Counted from the stretch's first letter, positions 1 to 9,157 are shown. The stretch: DNA of 64,000 nucleotides from Lentzea terrae (GCF_003265345.1 NZ_QFWW01000001.1:1-64000); one strand, 5' to 3'. The notes: generated from the sequence alone by a model not told the origin. Program-made: numbers and translations.

Positions 1-11
1 GAGCGCTCACA
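1..11. promoter_or_regulatory. Partial class I LacI-type operator
   Basis: The window opens with GAGCGCTCACA, which is the right-hand 11 bases of the palindrome TGTGAGCGCTCACA found complete at 12332-12345. It lies about 60 bases upstream of the start codon at 72, so it probably controls the secreted nuclease-fold/jacalin protein. The left three bases are outside the window. Confidence 0.55.
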
Positions 12-71
12 AGTCGTGGATCATCATGCCGCGTACCGCGTTGCGGACGCTCCAACCCTGCAAGGAGCAGC

Positions 72-1367
72 ATGCGACGATCCACCCTGCTCGCCGTCCC
101 GATCGCGTTGGCAACACTCGTCACGCCGGCCCACGCCGCACCCGGTGGCAGCTTCGAGGTGCTCACCTACAACGTGGCCGGCCTGCCAGAAGGCCTGTCG
201 TCGGGCAACCCCGCCGTGAACACGCCGTTGATCAGCCCGCGGCTGGCGCCCTACACCGTCGTCAACGTCCAGGAGGACTTCAACTACCACGCGGCCCTGT
301 ACGCGGGCGACAACCACGCCCACCGCACGCCCACGAGCGGCGGTGTCCCGTTCGGCAGCGGCCTGAACACGCTGTCCCACCTGCCCTACAGCGATCTCGA
401 GCGCACGAAGTGGTCGTCCTGCAACGGCACCGACTGCCTCACGCCCAAGGGCTTCTCGTACAAGCGGATCAAGCTCGCCGACGGCGTGCACGTCGACCTG
501 TACAACCTGCACCCCAACGCCGGCACCGAAACCGCCGACCTCGCCGCACGCCGGGCGAACATCACCCAGCTGTCCCGTTTCATCGCGGCGAACTCCGCGG
601 GCAACGCGGTCATCGTCATGGGAGACACCAACACCCGCTACACCCGCGCGGACGACAACATCCGCGAACTGGTCAGCACCAACGGCCTCACCGACGCGTG
701 GGTGCAGCTCGAACGCGGCGGCCAACCACCAGCAGCCGGCGCCCCGGCCCTGGTGTGCGACCCGGCAGCGCTCACCGACTCGTGCGAGGTGGTCGACAAG
801 ATCCTCTACCGCGGCAACCGGCAGATCACGCTGACCGCCCGCGACTACCGCAACGACAACGCGGCCTTCGTGGACTCCGCCGGCAAACCCCTCTCCGACC
901 ACTACCCGATCGCCACGAAGTTCGACTGGACCGCCGACTCCAACATCCGCCTGAGCGCCGAACTCGGCGGCCCGCACGGCACCCCGTTCACCGACCTGGC
1001 GGCAGTCGACCTGGGCGCCGTGCGCACGCTCACCCTGCGCGGCGGCACCCGGCTCGACCAGGTGTCGCTCACCCTCGCCAACGGCACGACGTTCACCCAC
1101 GGCGGCTCCGGCGGCACGGCAACCTCGCTCACGCTTGAGCCTGGCGAGTACCTCGTGTCCGCGAAACTGAGCCAGGGCCAGCGCGACGGCCGCACGCGGG
1201 TGTTCTCGGCCGCCTTCACGACCAACCGCGGGCGCACGCTCTCGGCGGGTCAGCCGACCGGGGAGACGCTCACCGCCACCGCACCCGCGGGGTGGCGCAT
1301 CGCCGGGTTCACCGGCCGGTCGGGCAATGAGGTCGACCGGCTGGGTGCGATCTTCGTACCGGCCTAG
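72..1367 (+). CDS. Secreted endonuclease/exonuclease/phosphatase-fold protein with jacalin-like lectin domain
   Basis: A 431-residue exported protein. A signal peptide (MRRSTLLAVPIALATLVTPAHA) is followed by a DNase I-like (EEP) domain to about residue 295. Family motifs are visible: metal-binding Glu in NVQEDF, the LHPNAG block, VMGDTNTR and the terminal SDHYPIATKF with its Asp-His pair. Residues of about 297-431 look like a jacalin-type beta-prism lectin (LRGGTRLDQV, THGGSGG, GFTGRSGNEVDRLG), which would tether the enzyme to a glycan. EEP enzymes hydrolyse phosphodiesters (DNA, sphingomyelin, phosphoinositides); the actual substrate cannot be told from sequence. AAGGAG lies 5 bases before the ATG. 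A partial class I operator upstream suggests co-regulation with the CAZyme genes. Confidence 0.8.
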   Translation: MRRSTLLAVPIALATLVTPAHAAPGGSFEVLTYNVAGLPEGLSSGNPAVNTPLISPRLAPYTVVNVQEDFNYHAALYAGDNHAHRTPTSGGVPFGSGLNTLSHLPYSDLERTKWSSCNGTDCLTPKGFSYKRIKLADGVHVDLYNLHPNAGTETADLAARRANITQLSRFIAANSAGNAVIVMGDTNTRYTRADDNIRELVSTNGLTDAWVQLERGGQPPAAGAPALVCDPAALTDSCEVVDKILYRGNRQITLTARDYRNDNAAFVDSAGKPLSDHYPIATKFDWTADSNIRLSAELGGPHGTPFTDLAAVDLGAVRTLTLRGGTRLDQVSLTLANGTTFTHGGSGGTATSLTLEPGEYLVSAKLSQGQRDGRTRVFSAAFTTNRGRTLSAGQPTGETLTATAPAGWRIAGFTGRSGNEVDRLGAIFVPA

Positions 1368-1370
1368 GAG

Positions 1371-1421
1371 AGCGACCTGGTGGTGGCCGGGGTGCGCGCA
1401 CTCCGACCACCACCGGTCGCT
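1371..1421 (+). terminator. Hairpin after the EEP/jacalin gene
   Basis: Long imperfect inverted repeat starting 4 bases after the stop codon: AGCGACC-(T)GGTGGTGG pairs with CCACCACC-GGTCGCT around a GTGCGCGCAC apex. There is no U-tract, as is common in actinomycete terminators. Confidence 0.55.
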
Positions 1422-1700
1422 TCACCGGTGAGGTTGGTGGCGGCCGCACCAAGCATGTCCAGAGGGGTCATCCCCTGCCCGCTGCGATTGTCGGCCTGGC
1501 GGACGTCACGGTCCTATGGGGACTGGGCCGCGTTCACGACGTCCGCGCCCGGCCCGTTCTGAGGTGTCGGTACGCCGGCTGCAATCGTCGCCCGGCAACG
1601 CCAAGTTCCTCTTGGGGTTGGGCTGGGACCCTCGACGAGCTGGTCGGGATGCAACGGCCTGGCCCACAACCTCGACACCTGTCCAGGCCCAGCGGCCCAA
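1422..1700. other. Convergent intergenic spacer, no convincing gene
   Basis: Between the EEP/jacalin hairpin and the tandem repeat. The only reading frames are short or run on into the proline-rich translation of the repeat. I see no ribosome binding site with a credible start and no RNA gene. Confidence 0.5.
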
Positions 1701-1964
1701 CCCGCAACCGCCACAGGCCGATCCCGACCCAGCGCCCCGGCCCGCCACCTCCCCAGGCCGATCTGAACCCACCGGCCCAGCCCGCCACCTCCACAAGCCG
1801 ATCCCGACCCAGCGCCCCAGCCCGCCACCTCCCCAGGCCGATCCGAACCCACCGGCCCAGCCCGCCACCTCCACAAGCCGATCCCGACCCAGCGCCCCAG
1901 CCCGCCACCTCCCCAGACTGAGCCGAACCCACCGGCCCAGCCCGCCACCGCCACGGACCCAGCG
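1701..1964. repeat. 40-bp tandem repeat (minisatellite), about 6.5 copies
   Basis: Units begin CCCGCCACCT or close variants at 1701, 1741, 1781, 1821, 1861, 1901 and (partial) 1941. Two variants alternate: one contains CCCAGGCCGATCCGAACCCA, the other CACAAGCCGATCCCGACCCA. The higher-order unit is therefore 80 bp. The array sits between convergent genes and stays open in several frames only because the repeat is GC-rich; no start signal supports translation. Copies are contiguous with no spacers. Confidence 0.85.
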
Positions 1965-1990
1965 ACCTGCCCCCGGCGGGCTCGCTGCGC

Positions 1991-4720
1991 CTACCGGATC
2001 GGGGCGTTGCGGGCCGTGCGGATCACGCGGTCGTGGTCGGCGACGGACATCAGTCCCTCCCCCACCCACCGCCGCGCCACCGAGCTCACCCGGTCCACGA
2101 ACACGCTCCTGGCCGAGAACGGCGCTGCCACCCACACCTCGTCGAGGAACGTCGACCCGTCCGCCCGCGCCGGGTTCGCCACTCCGGAGTCGACACCCGC
2201 GAACACGATCCTCGGCTCGGCCCGGCGGAAGTACGAGTGGAAGGCGTCCTCGGTGCCCTCGAAGAACGGCGCCAGCTCGAGCGAGCCGAGCCGGAAGTGC
2301 AGCGGACTGCCCGCGATCGGCTGGAGGTTGCCCGCCAGGTCGCCGGACAGCGCCGCGCGACCGAACAACCCGAGCTCCAAGAACTCGAGCCGGGCGTCGC
2401 GCGCCACCAGGTGGATCGGGCCGTACATCAACGTCTGCACGAGCGGCTGGTCCGGCGTGCGCTCCGCCCGCAGCGCGAAAGGCATGCGCACGCGCACAAC
2501 GTCGCCGTCGCGCCATGAGCGGGACAACGTCACGTAGGTGCCGGGCAGGGCGTTCAGCCGCTGCCGCACGCCGTTGACCGTCACGGTGAACTCGCCCGCC
2601 CACGCGGGCACCCGCAGCAACAGGTCGAACCGGGCCCGGCCGGTGATCCGCAACGTCGTGCCCTGCTCGACCGGGAACGCGGTCGTCTGGGTGACGGTGA
2701 CGCCCTTCCACCGAAGCACCGACGGGCTGTAGAGGTTCACGTAGAGCCGTGAGTCGTCGGCCGCGCGGAAGTACACCGAGTCCTGGTACTTGGTGGCGCT
2801 TTCCATGCCGGTGCCCTCGCAGCAGGTCGTGCCCTGCTTGGGCGTGAAGTCGCGAACGGCACCGGGCGTGAGGCCGATGAAGTACGTCATCAGCGGCAGT
2901 TCGGCGTCGGCGCGGTCCTGTTTGGACCCGAGGATCTGGTTGAACAAAGCGCGTTCGTAGTAGTCGAAGTACTTCGGCGACTGCTCGTGCAAGAACAGCT
3001 GCCGGCTGAGCTTCAACATGTTGTGCGCGCAGCAGGTCTCGGCCGTCGTGTCGCTCAGTGCGCCCGAGACGACGTTGCGGGCCCGCCAGAACTCGGCCGT
3101 GCTGGTGCCGCCGATGCTGAACATCCGCGGCGGCACGACCATGCCCCAGAAGTTCCGGGCCGCGAGCCAGTAGCGCTGCTCGCCGGTGGCTTCGTACAGC
3201 CGGAGCAGACCGGTGAAGATCGGGATGTGCTGGTTGGCGTGCAAGCCCTCCAGCACGTCGCGGTTCTCTGCGCAGGCCGTGATCAGCGAGTCGAGGTCGA
3301 ACAGCTTCGCCAGTTCCAGGTGCTTGCCGGTGATCGTGTGCAGGTCGACGATCGCCTCGACGAGGCCGCCGTACTCGCCGCTCGAGAAGATGCCCCACAT
3401 CCGCTGGCGCACCTCGGGGGACAGCTTGCTCAGGCGCGAGTACATCCAGTCGCACAGGCCGTCCGCGAGGTCCAGGGCTCGCGCGTCCTGGGTGTTGCGA
3501 TAGGCGTCGACCAGGCCTTTCAAGATCTTGTGCGCGGTGTAGTACGGCGCCCACACGATGGTGTAGTCCGGGCGCGTCATCGTTTCCAGCGTGATGAACT
3601 GCGTTTCCGGGTACGCGGCCAGGAAGCCGGGATGGCTCGGGCCGCCCCAGGTGCGGCGCAGCGTCGCGGACCGACCGCGGCCTGACGAGTCGGCGAACGT
3701 CGAACCGGTCGTCTCGTCGAACGAGTAGGAGGCCAGGTCTCCCTTGAGCGGCTGGCTGATCTCGGTAGCGCTCAGTGCGCGCGAGAACAGGTTCACGTCG
3801 TCGAGCGCGCCCGCGAACACCGGGTCGCCGGCGAAGTGGGACCGGCCCAGCCAGTGGTGCGCCAGATCCCCCAAAGCGGCCGGGTTCAGCGTCATCGCGG
3901 TGTTGGCGCCCACCTGCACGCCGTTCACGTAGAGCGTGCCGGTGGTGCCCGCGATCGTCACCGCGACGTGGCTCCACTCGTTCAGCGGCAACGGTGCGGT
4001 GCCGTTGATGCCCTGCTCCCCGCCGGGACCGTTCGTGGTGATGGCGAACCGCGGCACGCCACCCCCGTTGCGAGCGGCGAGGTAGAGGTAGCGCGTGTTG
4101 TCGTTGCCGAAGTCGAAGATCCGCGCCCACTGGGTGCTGTGCGACGGCCGGACCCACGCTGTGAACGTGAACATCTCGGGCAGCGGAGCAGCCGGCAGAT
4201 CGACGAACTGGTACGAGCCGCGCACCTGTTCCACCGCACGGCCGGACTTCCCTGGCACGCTCAGCACCTGGGGATCACGGCGCAACGCGTCCCGGCACGA
4301 CGTGAGCGCGCCCACCATCGTGCGGATCTTCTCCAGGTGGACGGCGTCGCCGGTGCTGCCGTACGCCTGGGCCAACATCGACAGGAAGTGCCCGGTGTAG
4401 TGGCCGCGCAGGTTGCCGTTGGCCTCGCCGTCCAGGCCTTCCCAGCCGCCAGGAGCGATGGCGCCCAACGTGTCCAGGCCCGCGTTGGCGCGGAACACCT
4501 GGAGCAACCGGTTGACGTCGTAACCTCGGGCATAGGCCAGGACGAGGTCGCGCTTCTTGGAGAACAGGCCGTCGGTGAGCGCCACCTCGGACAGTTCGAA
4601 CGGACGCAGGCCCGTCGGCACAAGAGCGTTCGCGGGCGAGGCTCCGGCGGTCACACCGACCAAGGGCACCGCCGCGGCCAACGAAGTCGCTTTGAGGAAA
4701 TCCCGCCGTGCGAACCCCAT
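1991..4720 (-). CDS. GH127 (DUF1680) beta-L-arabinofuranosidase with inserted LamG domain, Tat-exported
   Basis: A 909-residue enzyme expected to release beta-L-arabinofuranose from arabinan, AGP or extensin glycans. It begins with a Tat signal (ARRDFLKATSLAAAVPLVG). The (alpha/alpha)6 catalytic domain is interrupted at about residues 168-345 by a LamG/concanavalin-like module (FTAWVRPS, WSHVAVTI, LYVNG, FSRALSATEI) and resumes at HPGFLAAYPETQF. The family zinc/thiolate residues are visible: the Glu-x-Cys of ETCCAHNM near 560 and the Cys-Cys of TTCCEGTGMES near 632. GH127 members without the insert are about 650 residues. It is transcribed divergently from the IclR gene, with a class I operator between them. 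The C-terminus lies beside the 40-bp repeat array. Confidence 0.88.
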   Translation of the reverse strand: MGFARRDFLKATSLAAAVPLVGVTAGASPANALVPTGLRPFELSEVALTDGLFSKKRDLVLAYARGYDVNRLLQVFRANAGLDTLGAIAPGGWEGLDGEANGNLRGHYTGHFLSMLAQAYGSTGDAVHLEKIRTMVGALTSCRDALRRDPQVLSVPGKSGRAVEQVRGSYQFVDLPAAPLPEMFTFTAWVRPSHSTQWARIFDFGNDNTRYLYLAARNGGGVPRFAITTNGPGGEQGINGTAPLPLNEWSHVAVTIAGTTGTLYVNGVQVGANTAMTLNPAALGDLAHHWLGRSHFAGDPVFAGALDDVNLFSRALSATEISQPLKGDLASYSFDETTGSTFADSSGRGRSATLRRTWGGPSHPGFLAAYPETQFITLETMTRPDYTIVWAPYYTAHKILKGLVDAYRNTQDARALDLADGLCDWMYSRLSKLSPEVRQRMWGIFSSGEYGGLVEAIVDLHTITGKHLELAKLFDLDSLITACAENRDVLEGLHANQHIPIFTGLLRLYEATGEQRYWLAARNFWGMVVPPRMFSIGGTSTAEFWRARNVVSGALSDTTAETCCAHNMLKLSRQLFLHEQSPKYFDYYERALFNQILGSKQDRADAELPLMTYFIGLTPGAVRDFTPKQGTTCCEGTGMESATKYQDSVYFRAADDSRLYVNLYSPSVLRWKGVTVTQTTAFPVEQGTTLRITGRARFDLLLRVPAWAGEFTVTVNGVRQRLNALPGTYVTLSRSWRDGDVVRVRMPFALRAERTPDQPLVQTLMYGPIHLVARDARLEFLELGLFGRAALSGDLAGNLQPIAGSPLHFRLGSLELAPFFEGTEDAFHSYFRRAEPRIVFAGVDSGVANPARADGSTFLDEVWVAAPFSARSVFVDRVSSVARRWVGEGLMSVADHDRVIRTARNAPIR

Positions 4721-4742
4721 GCGCCTGCCCCTCGCGTCGAAT

Positions 4743-4756
4743 TGTGAGCGCTAACA
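4743..4756. promoter_or_regulatory. Class I operator between GH127 and iclR-family gene
   Basis: TGTGAGCGCTAACA, a 12/14 match to the perfect palindrome at 12332. It lies 22 bases upstream of the GH127 start and 36 bases upstream of the IclR start, so a bound LacI-family protein could block either or both promoters. Confidence 0.7.
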
Positions 4757-4791
4757 TAGAACTGCGGCGGCAATTCCAGCAAGATGTCGGG

Positions 4792-5559
4792 ATGACCGCG
4801 TCGAAGCGAGGACACCCCACGGGGCCCACGGGTCCGGTGATCGGCCGGGCGCTCCGCCTCCTCGACGCCTTCGACGCCCAGCGCCGCGAGCTGACCCTGA
4901 GCGAGCTCGCCCGGCGCGCCGACCTGCCGCTGTCGACCGCGCACCGGCTGCTGAACGAGTTCTGCGCGTGGGGTGCCGTCGAACGCAACGAGGCAGGGCT
5001 GTACCGGGTCGGCCTGCGGTTGTGGGAGCTCGGCTCGCTCGCGCCGCGCGGTCCGGGGCTGCGCGAGACCGCACTGCCGTTCCTGGAGGACCTTTCCCAG
5101 ATCACCAGGGAGAACGTGCAGCTCGCCGTCCGCGAGGGCACCGAGGTCGTCTTCGTCGAACGGATCGCCGGCTCCGGCGCGGTGCCGGTGCTCACCAGGG
5201 TCGGCGGCCGGTTCGCGCTCACCGCCACCGGAGTGGGCCTGGTCCTGCTCGCGCACGCCCCTGCCGAGGTGCAGGAGGAGGTGCTGAGCAGCCCGATCGA
5301 CCGCTACACCGCGAAGACCGTCACCGATCCCGTTGAGCTGCGCCGAATGCTCGCCGACACGAGGTCGAACGGCTTCTCGATCAGCGACCAGCAGGTCACG
5401 ATGGACGCCCTGTCCGTAGGGGCGCCCATTCGCGACCGGCAGGGCGCGGTCGTTGCCGCAGTGTCGCTTGTGGTGCGACACGGCAGCACCACGCCACACG
5501 CACTGGCACGGCTCGTGCGCACCAGCGCTCAGGCGATTTCCCGCGCCCTCTCGACCTGA
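4792..5559 (+). CDS. IclR-family transcriptional regulator
   Basis: A 255-residue regulator. The N-terminal winged helix (LRLLDAFDAQRRELTLSELARRADLPLSTAHRLL) is followed by the IclR ligand-binding domain (YRVGLRLWELG, VFVERIAGSG, GVGLVLLAHAP, VSVGAPIRD-type end). I use the ATG at 4792 rather than an upstream in-frame start because the conserved region begins soon after it and the longer form would run through the operator. IclR proteins bind small acids or sugar catabolites; here the position suggests control of the divergent GH127 gene. The stop lies 4 bases from the end of the convergent PNGase-like gene. Confidence 0.85.
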   Translation: MTASKRGHPTGPTGPVIGRALRLLDAFDAQRRELTLSELARRADLPLSTAHRLLNEFCAWGAVERNEAGLYRVGLRLWELGSLAPRGPGLRETALPFLEDLSQITRENVQLAVREGTEVVFVERIAGSGAVPVLTRVGGRFALTATGVGLVLLAHAPAEVQEEVLSSPIDRYTAKTVTDPVELRRMLADTRSNGFSISDQQVTMDALSVGAPIRDRQGAVVAAVSLVVRHGSTTPHALARLVRTSAQAISRALST

Positions 5560-5563
5560 GTCC

Positions 5564-7063
5564 TCAGTGCTCCAGCAGCGAAACGCTGGTGCGGTAACCG
5601 GAATCGCCCACGTACGGCACGCGACGGCCGATGCCGACGGTCACCGTGACGTCCTTGCCGGCGATGTCACCGGTCGGGAAGTACCGGCTGGGGATCAACC
5701 CGCCAGGGCACCAGCTGCGCGGGTTGCTGGTGGTGTTGTTGCGGAAGATCCCCGGGTTGCCGTCCGGGCTGTACTGCTCCAGGCTCGCGCAGTCCACCGC
5801 GGTGGAGAACGACCCGACCTGAGTGCCGTTCACCGACACGGTCACCGTGGTGTTCGAGTACTCCTCGCCGCCCGCCGCCGAGCCGTAGCCGGCGATCACC
5901 AGCGCGATGTCGCCGCGGTTGCCGGTCGCGGTGTGCGCGACCGGGCCGGCGGTGATCCGGTTGGTGGTCTCGCGAACGCCGGAGATCATTCCGGCGACGT
6001 CGTGGTCGCGCGCGGTCAGCGTGACGGTGGAGATCAGCGACATCGAGTACTTGAAGCCGATCGCCCGGAACTCCGGGGTGACCTCGGGATGCGACTCGCA
6101 CGCGTCACCGCGGTACGGGTTGGAGCCACCGCCGATGCCGAGGTAGACGTCCTTGTTCGGATCGGCCAGCGCGCCGGCGTACGGACCGAGGTCGGCGTCC
6201 GGGAACGTGTAGTTCGCCTTGGCGCCGCGCCAGTAGTTGCTGAACGGCGTGATGAAGTCCTGCAGCGTCACCCGAGGCGTGGTCGCGGTCGGCGTGGTGC
6301 CCTTCGGCACGGAGACGTAGAACACCGTGCCGATCCGGTCGTAGTTGTCGCACTGCGCGTTGTAACTCACCCGCACCCGCAGGTCGTCGCCGATCAACGC
6401 TTTCTCCGCGTCGGTCAGCTTTCTGGCGAACTCGGTGCCGCGGTTCCACATCAGCACGCCGGCGGGCGGGGTGTAGCCGGCCGGGTCGCCGCTGGTGTAG
6501 ATGCCGAACTGGGGGATGTGGTCGAACACCGAGATGGTGCCACCGCCGGGAGTGCCGCTGCTGGTGCCGTACACCTCGAACTCGTAGATCCTCGCGGCCT
6601 GGTCGGTGCTCTGAGTCGGTGTGGTGACGAGAAGTTTGGCGTAACGGGCGCTGGTCGCCGTGATCGGGTGCGTGGTCGAGTTCGCCGTGTTGTCGGTGAC
6701 GTTCACCGGAGTGGTCCACGTGCTGCCGTCAGTGGACAGCTGGATCGCGAACGCCTTCGTGTTGTACACAGCGGACTCGCCGCCGGCACCCGCGTGCTGC
6801 ACCGTGAAGCTCGTGATCGACGCGGGCACGCCGAGGTCGACCTGCAGGTATTTGGTGCCGGCCGTCGAACACCACTTGTCGCTGTTGCCACCGGCGACGC
6901 TGCCGTTGACGGCCTTCTCCGGACCTTCGGCGCTCGCGCACGCCGCCGAGCCCGTGGCAGGTCTGTTCAGCGCCAGGTTGGTGGCGGCCGCCACCGGTGG
7001 GCTGGCGAGCGTGAGCGCTATCAACGACGTGATCGCAGGGATCGCCTTCAGCTGAACCGTCAT
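5564..7063 (-). CDS. Secreted F5/8-type lectin + peptide-N-glycosidase F-like protein
   Basis: A 499-residue exported protein with signal peptide (TSLIALTLASPPVAA). Residues 27-165 form a discoidin/F5-8C carbohydrate-binding domain (NLALNRPATGSA...YLQVDLG...YEFEVYG). The remainder resembles the two-jelly-roll PNGase F fold: FDHIPQFGIYTSGD, a cysteine-containing middle, and a C-terminal block (SWCPGGLIPSRYFPTGDIAGKDVTV) that parallels the WCPG...GDL segment of Flavobacterium PNGase F. PNGase F cleaves the Asn-GlcNAc amide bond of N-glycoproteins. The catalytic acids cannot be assigned without alignment, so activity is inferred. A class I operator lies about 70 bases upstream. Confidence 0.65.
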   Translation of the reverse strand: MTVQLKAIPAITSLIALTLASPPVAAATNLALNRPATGSAACASAEGPEKAVNGSVAGGNSDKWCSTAGTKYLQVDLGVPASITSFTVQHAGAGGESAVYNTKAFAIQLSTDGSTWTTPVNVTDNTANSTTHPITATSARYAKLLVTTPTQSTDQAARIYEFEVYGTSSGTPGGGTISVFDHIPQFGIYTSGDPAGYTPPAGVLMWNRGTEFARKLTDAEKALIGDDLRVRVSYNAQCDNYDRIGTVFYVSVPKGTTPTATTPRVTLQDFITPFSNYWRGAKANYTFPDADLGPYAGALADPNKDVYLGIGGGSNPYRGDACESHPEVTPEFRAIGFKYSMSLISTVTLTARDHDVAGMISGVRETTNRITAGPVAHTATGNRGDIALVIAGYGSAAGGEEYSNTTVTVSVNGTQVGSFSTAVDCASLEQYSPDGNPGIFRNNTTSNPRSWCPGGLIPSRYFPTGDIAGKDVTVTVGIGRRVPYVGDSGYRTSVSLLEH

Positions 7064-7130
7064 GCGAGCTGATGCTGCCGATCTGTTCGCAGTCCGGGCT
7101 AGGCCCGTTCGTCCCCTTGAGTCCGTTAGA

Positions 7131-7144
7131 TGTTAACGCTCACT
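7131..7144. promoter_or_regulatory. Class I operator at the GH95/PNGase-like junction
   Basis: TGTTAACGCTCACT. The site includes the TAA stop codon of the GH95 gene (7133-7135) and lies 68 bases upstream of the PNGase-like start, so the downstream gene probably has its own repressible promoter. Confidence 0.65.
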
Positions 7145-9157
7145 TCGGGTGAGCCGGCCGTCGAGCATCAACGCGACGTCAGGCTGCACCGTCACCTCGA
7201 CCGTCCGGTCCTGGTACCGCAGCGCAACGGTCTTCGAGGCACCACGCAACGCCACCGCGCGCAACGAGCCGTCGTCCCACCACAGGTCGACCTCGACGCC
7301 ACCACGTGCCCGCAGCCCGCGCACCACACCCGTCGGCCACGCCGACGGCAACGCGGGCAGCAGCCGCAGCTCACCGGTGTGGCTTTGCAGCAACATTTCC
7401 GCGATCGCGGCGGTAGCACCGAAGTTGCCGTCGATCTGGAACGGCGGGTGCGCGCACAGCAGGTTGGGGTACGTCGCGTCCGTCAGCAGCATCGACAGCA
7501 GCGCGTGCGCACGGTCGCCGTCACCGAGTCGCGCCCACAACGCCACTTTCCAGGCCAGCGACCAGCCCGTGCCCGCGTCTCCCCTGGCGACCAGCGCACG
7601 TTCGGCCGCCTCCGCGAGGTCCGGGGTGCGCAAGCGGTCGATCTGCCGGCCGGGGTACAGGCCGAACAGGTGGGACAGGTGCCGGTGGCCGGGTTCCGCG
7701 TCGGGCACGTCGTCCGCCCACTCCAGCAGCTGCCCGTGCGAGCCGATCGGAGCCGCAGGCAGTTCGACCCGCCGGACCGCGTCCACCACGTCGTCGCGGA
7801 ACCCCAGAACATCCGCTGCCACAACGACGTTGGCGAACAGGTCCGAGGTCAAGGCGAGGTCCATCGTGGATCCGACGCCGACCGCGACCGGTGTTCCGTC
7901 GACCAGGTAGTGGTTCTCGGGCGACGTCGACGGCGCTGTCGTGCACACCCCATCGCGCGAAACCAGCCAGTGCAGGCAGAACTCTGCCGCGCCGCGCAGC
8001 ACGGGCCACGCGTGGTCGCGCAACCAGTCGACGTCACCGGTGAACTCGTAGTGCTCCCAGAGGTGCTGACACAGCCAGGCGGCCGCCATCGGCCAGTTCG
8101 CCCACGCGGGATCCCCGTCGCCCTCCCCCACCGGTGTGCTGAGGCACCACGGGTCGCTGTTGTGGTGCGCCACCCACCCCGACGCGCCGTAGAGCGCTTT
8201 CGCGGTCACCGCACCGGATCCGGCCAGCCGAGCGACGAACTCCAGCAGCGGCTCGTGGCACTCGGTCAGCGCGCAGACCTCGGCGGGCCAGTAGTTCATC
8301 TGCAGGTTGATGTTGAGCGTGTAGTTGCCGCGCCACGGCGGATCCGTGTGCGGGTTCCAGATGCCCTGGAGGTTGGCGGGCAGCGTGCCCGGCCGGGAGC
8401 TGGTGATCAGCAGGTAGCGGCCGTACTGGAACAGCAGCGCGGCCAGCGGCCGGTCCGGCTGGGCGAGCCGTTCGCCGGTCGGCAGGTCCGGCGCCGGTCC
8501 CAGCTGCAGGCTCACCCGGTCGAACAGCGTCTGGTGGGCCTGAACGGCCTCGTCGCGAAACGTCGCCCAGCCCAGTTCGCGTGCGCGTTCCACCTGTGCG
8601 AGCGCCAGGCGGGAGCATTCGACGGGATCCTCCACCGGCGCGGCGCCAGGCCCGCGGTAACCGGCCTCCGTCGCCACGTAGACCGTGTCACCGTCCACTG
8701 CGACGACTGCGGCCCAAGCCATGCCGTCCGGTATCCGGCCGCGCACCCCCACGATCCGGCCGGACGAGGTGAAGTGCTCGCCGGGCAGCGCACCACGCAG
8801 CAGCAGACCGACCTGAGCTCCGGTCACGCGCAACGCCAGGACGTGCAGACCCGCGTGGCACACGGCCTCCCGCCGCACCTCCACCGAACCCGTCCGGTAC
8901 GAGACCGAGTACACGCCCGTGCGCAGATCCAGCTCGCGCCGATAGGACTCCACCTCAGCGGGACCACCGACGAGCATGACGTTGGCGAGCGGCTGGTACT
9001 TCGCGGTGTCCGGGCCTTGCACTCGCCGCAACACCTCTTCCGCCGCACGAGGCGCACCGGCCAGCACGTGCGCACGGGCCTGCTGCACCAGGTCGGGATC
9101 ACCGGACGGCGGCGGCAGCGGCGAACCCGTCCACAACCGGTCGTCGTTGAGCTGCAC
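7133..9157 (-). CDS. GH95 alpha-L-fucosidase/galactosidase-type enzyme, body of a gene with a 5' nonsense codon
   Basis: This is the 674-residue body of a GH95 enzyme, which hydrolyses alpha-1,2-linked L-fucose or L-galactose, for example on xyloglucan or pectin. Family blocks are present: VQLNDDRLWTG, NINLQMNYWPAEV (family active-site asparagines), GWVAHHNSDPW, ENHYL, HRHLSHLFGLYPG and QIDGNFGATAAIAEMLLQSH. The natural N-terminus (PLGTGRLGAMCFGGVDT) lies in the same frame just upstream but is cut off by a TAA at 9161-9163, where relatives usually have Glu. Translation could restart at the GTG at 9157, giving a protein without its first beta-strands. There is no signal peptide. It is the last gene of a lacI-GH42-GH95 operon. 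Confidence 0.8.
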   Translation of the reverse strand: MQLNDDRLWTGSPLPPPSGDPDLVQQARAHVLAGAPRAAEEVLRRVQGPDTAKYQPLANVMLVGGPAEVESYRRELDLRTGVYSVSYRTGSVEVRREAVCHAGLHVLALRVTGAQVGLLLRGALPGEHFTSSGRIVGVRGRIPDGMAWAAVVAVDGDTVYVATEAGYRGPGAAPVEDPVECSRLALAQVERARELGWATFRDEAVQAHQTLFDRVSLQLGPAPDLPTGERLAQPDRPLAALLFQYGRYLLITSSRPGTLPANLQGIWNPHTDPPWRGNYTLNINLQMNYWPAEVCALTECHEPLLEFVARLAGSGAVTAKALYGASGWVAHHNSDPWCLSTPVGEGDGDPAWANWPMAAAWLCQHLWEHYEFTGDVDWLRDHAWPVLRGAAEFCLHWLVSRDGVCTTAPSTSPENHYLVDGTPVAVGVGSTMDLALTSDLFANVVVAADVLGFRDDVVDAVRRVELPAAPIGSHGQLLEWADDVPDAEPGHRHLSHLFGLYPGRQIDRLRTPDLAEAAERALVARGDAGTGWSLAWKVALWARLGDGDRAHALLSMLLTDATYPNLLCAHPPFQIDGNFGATAAIAEMLLQSHTGELRLLPALPSAWPTGVVRGLRARGGVEVDLWWDDGSLRAVALRGASKTVALRYQDRTVEVTVQPDVALMLDGRLTRSER

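Noticed and set aside
1516-1960. Proline-rich or glycine/tryptophan-rich proteins encoded by the 40-bp repeat
   Set aside because: All frames stay open because the repeat lacks stop codons; no start signal or signal peptide supports expression.
1701-1964. CRISPR array
   Set aside because: Units are contiguous with no unique spacers and no cas genes are present.
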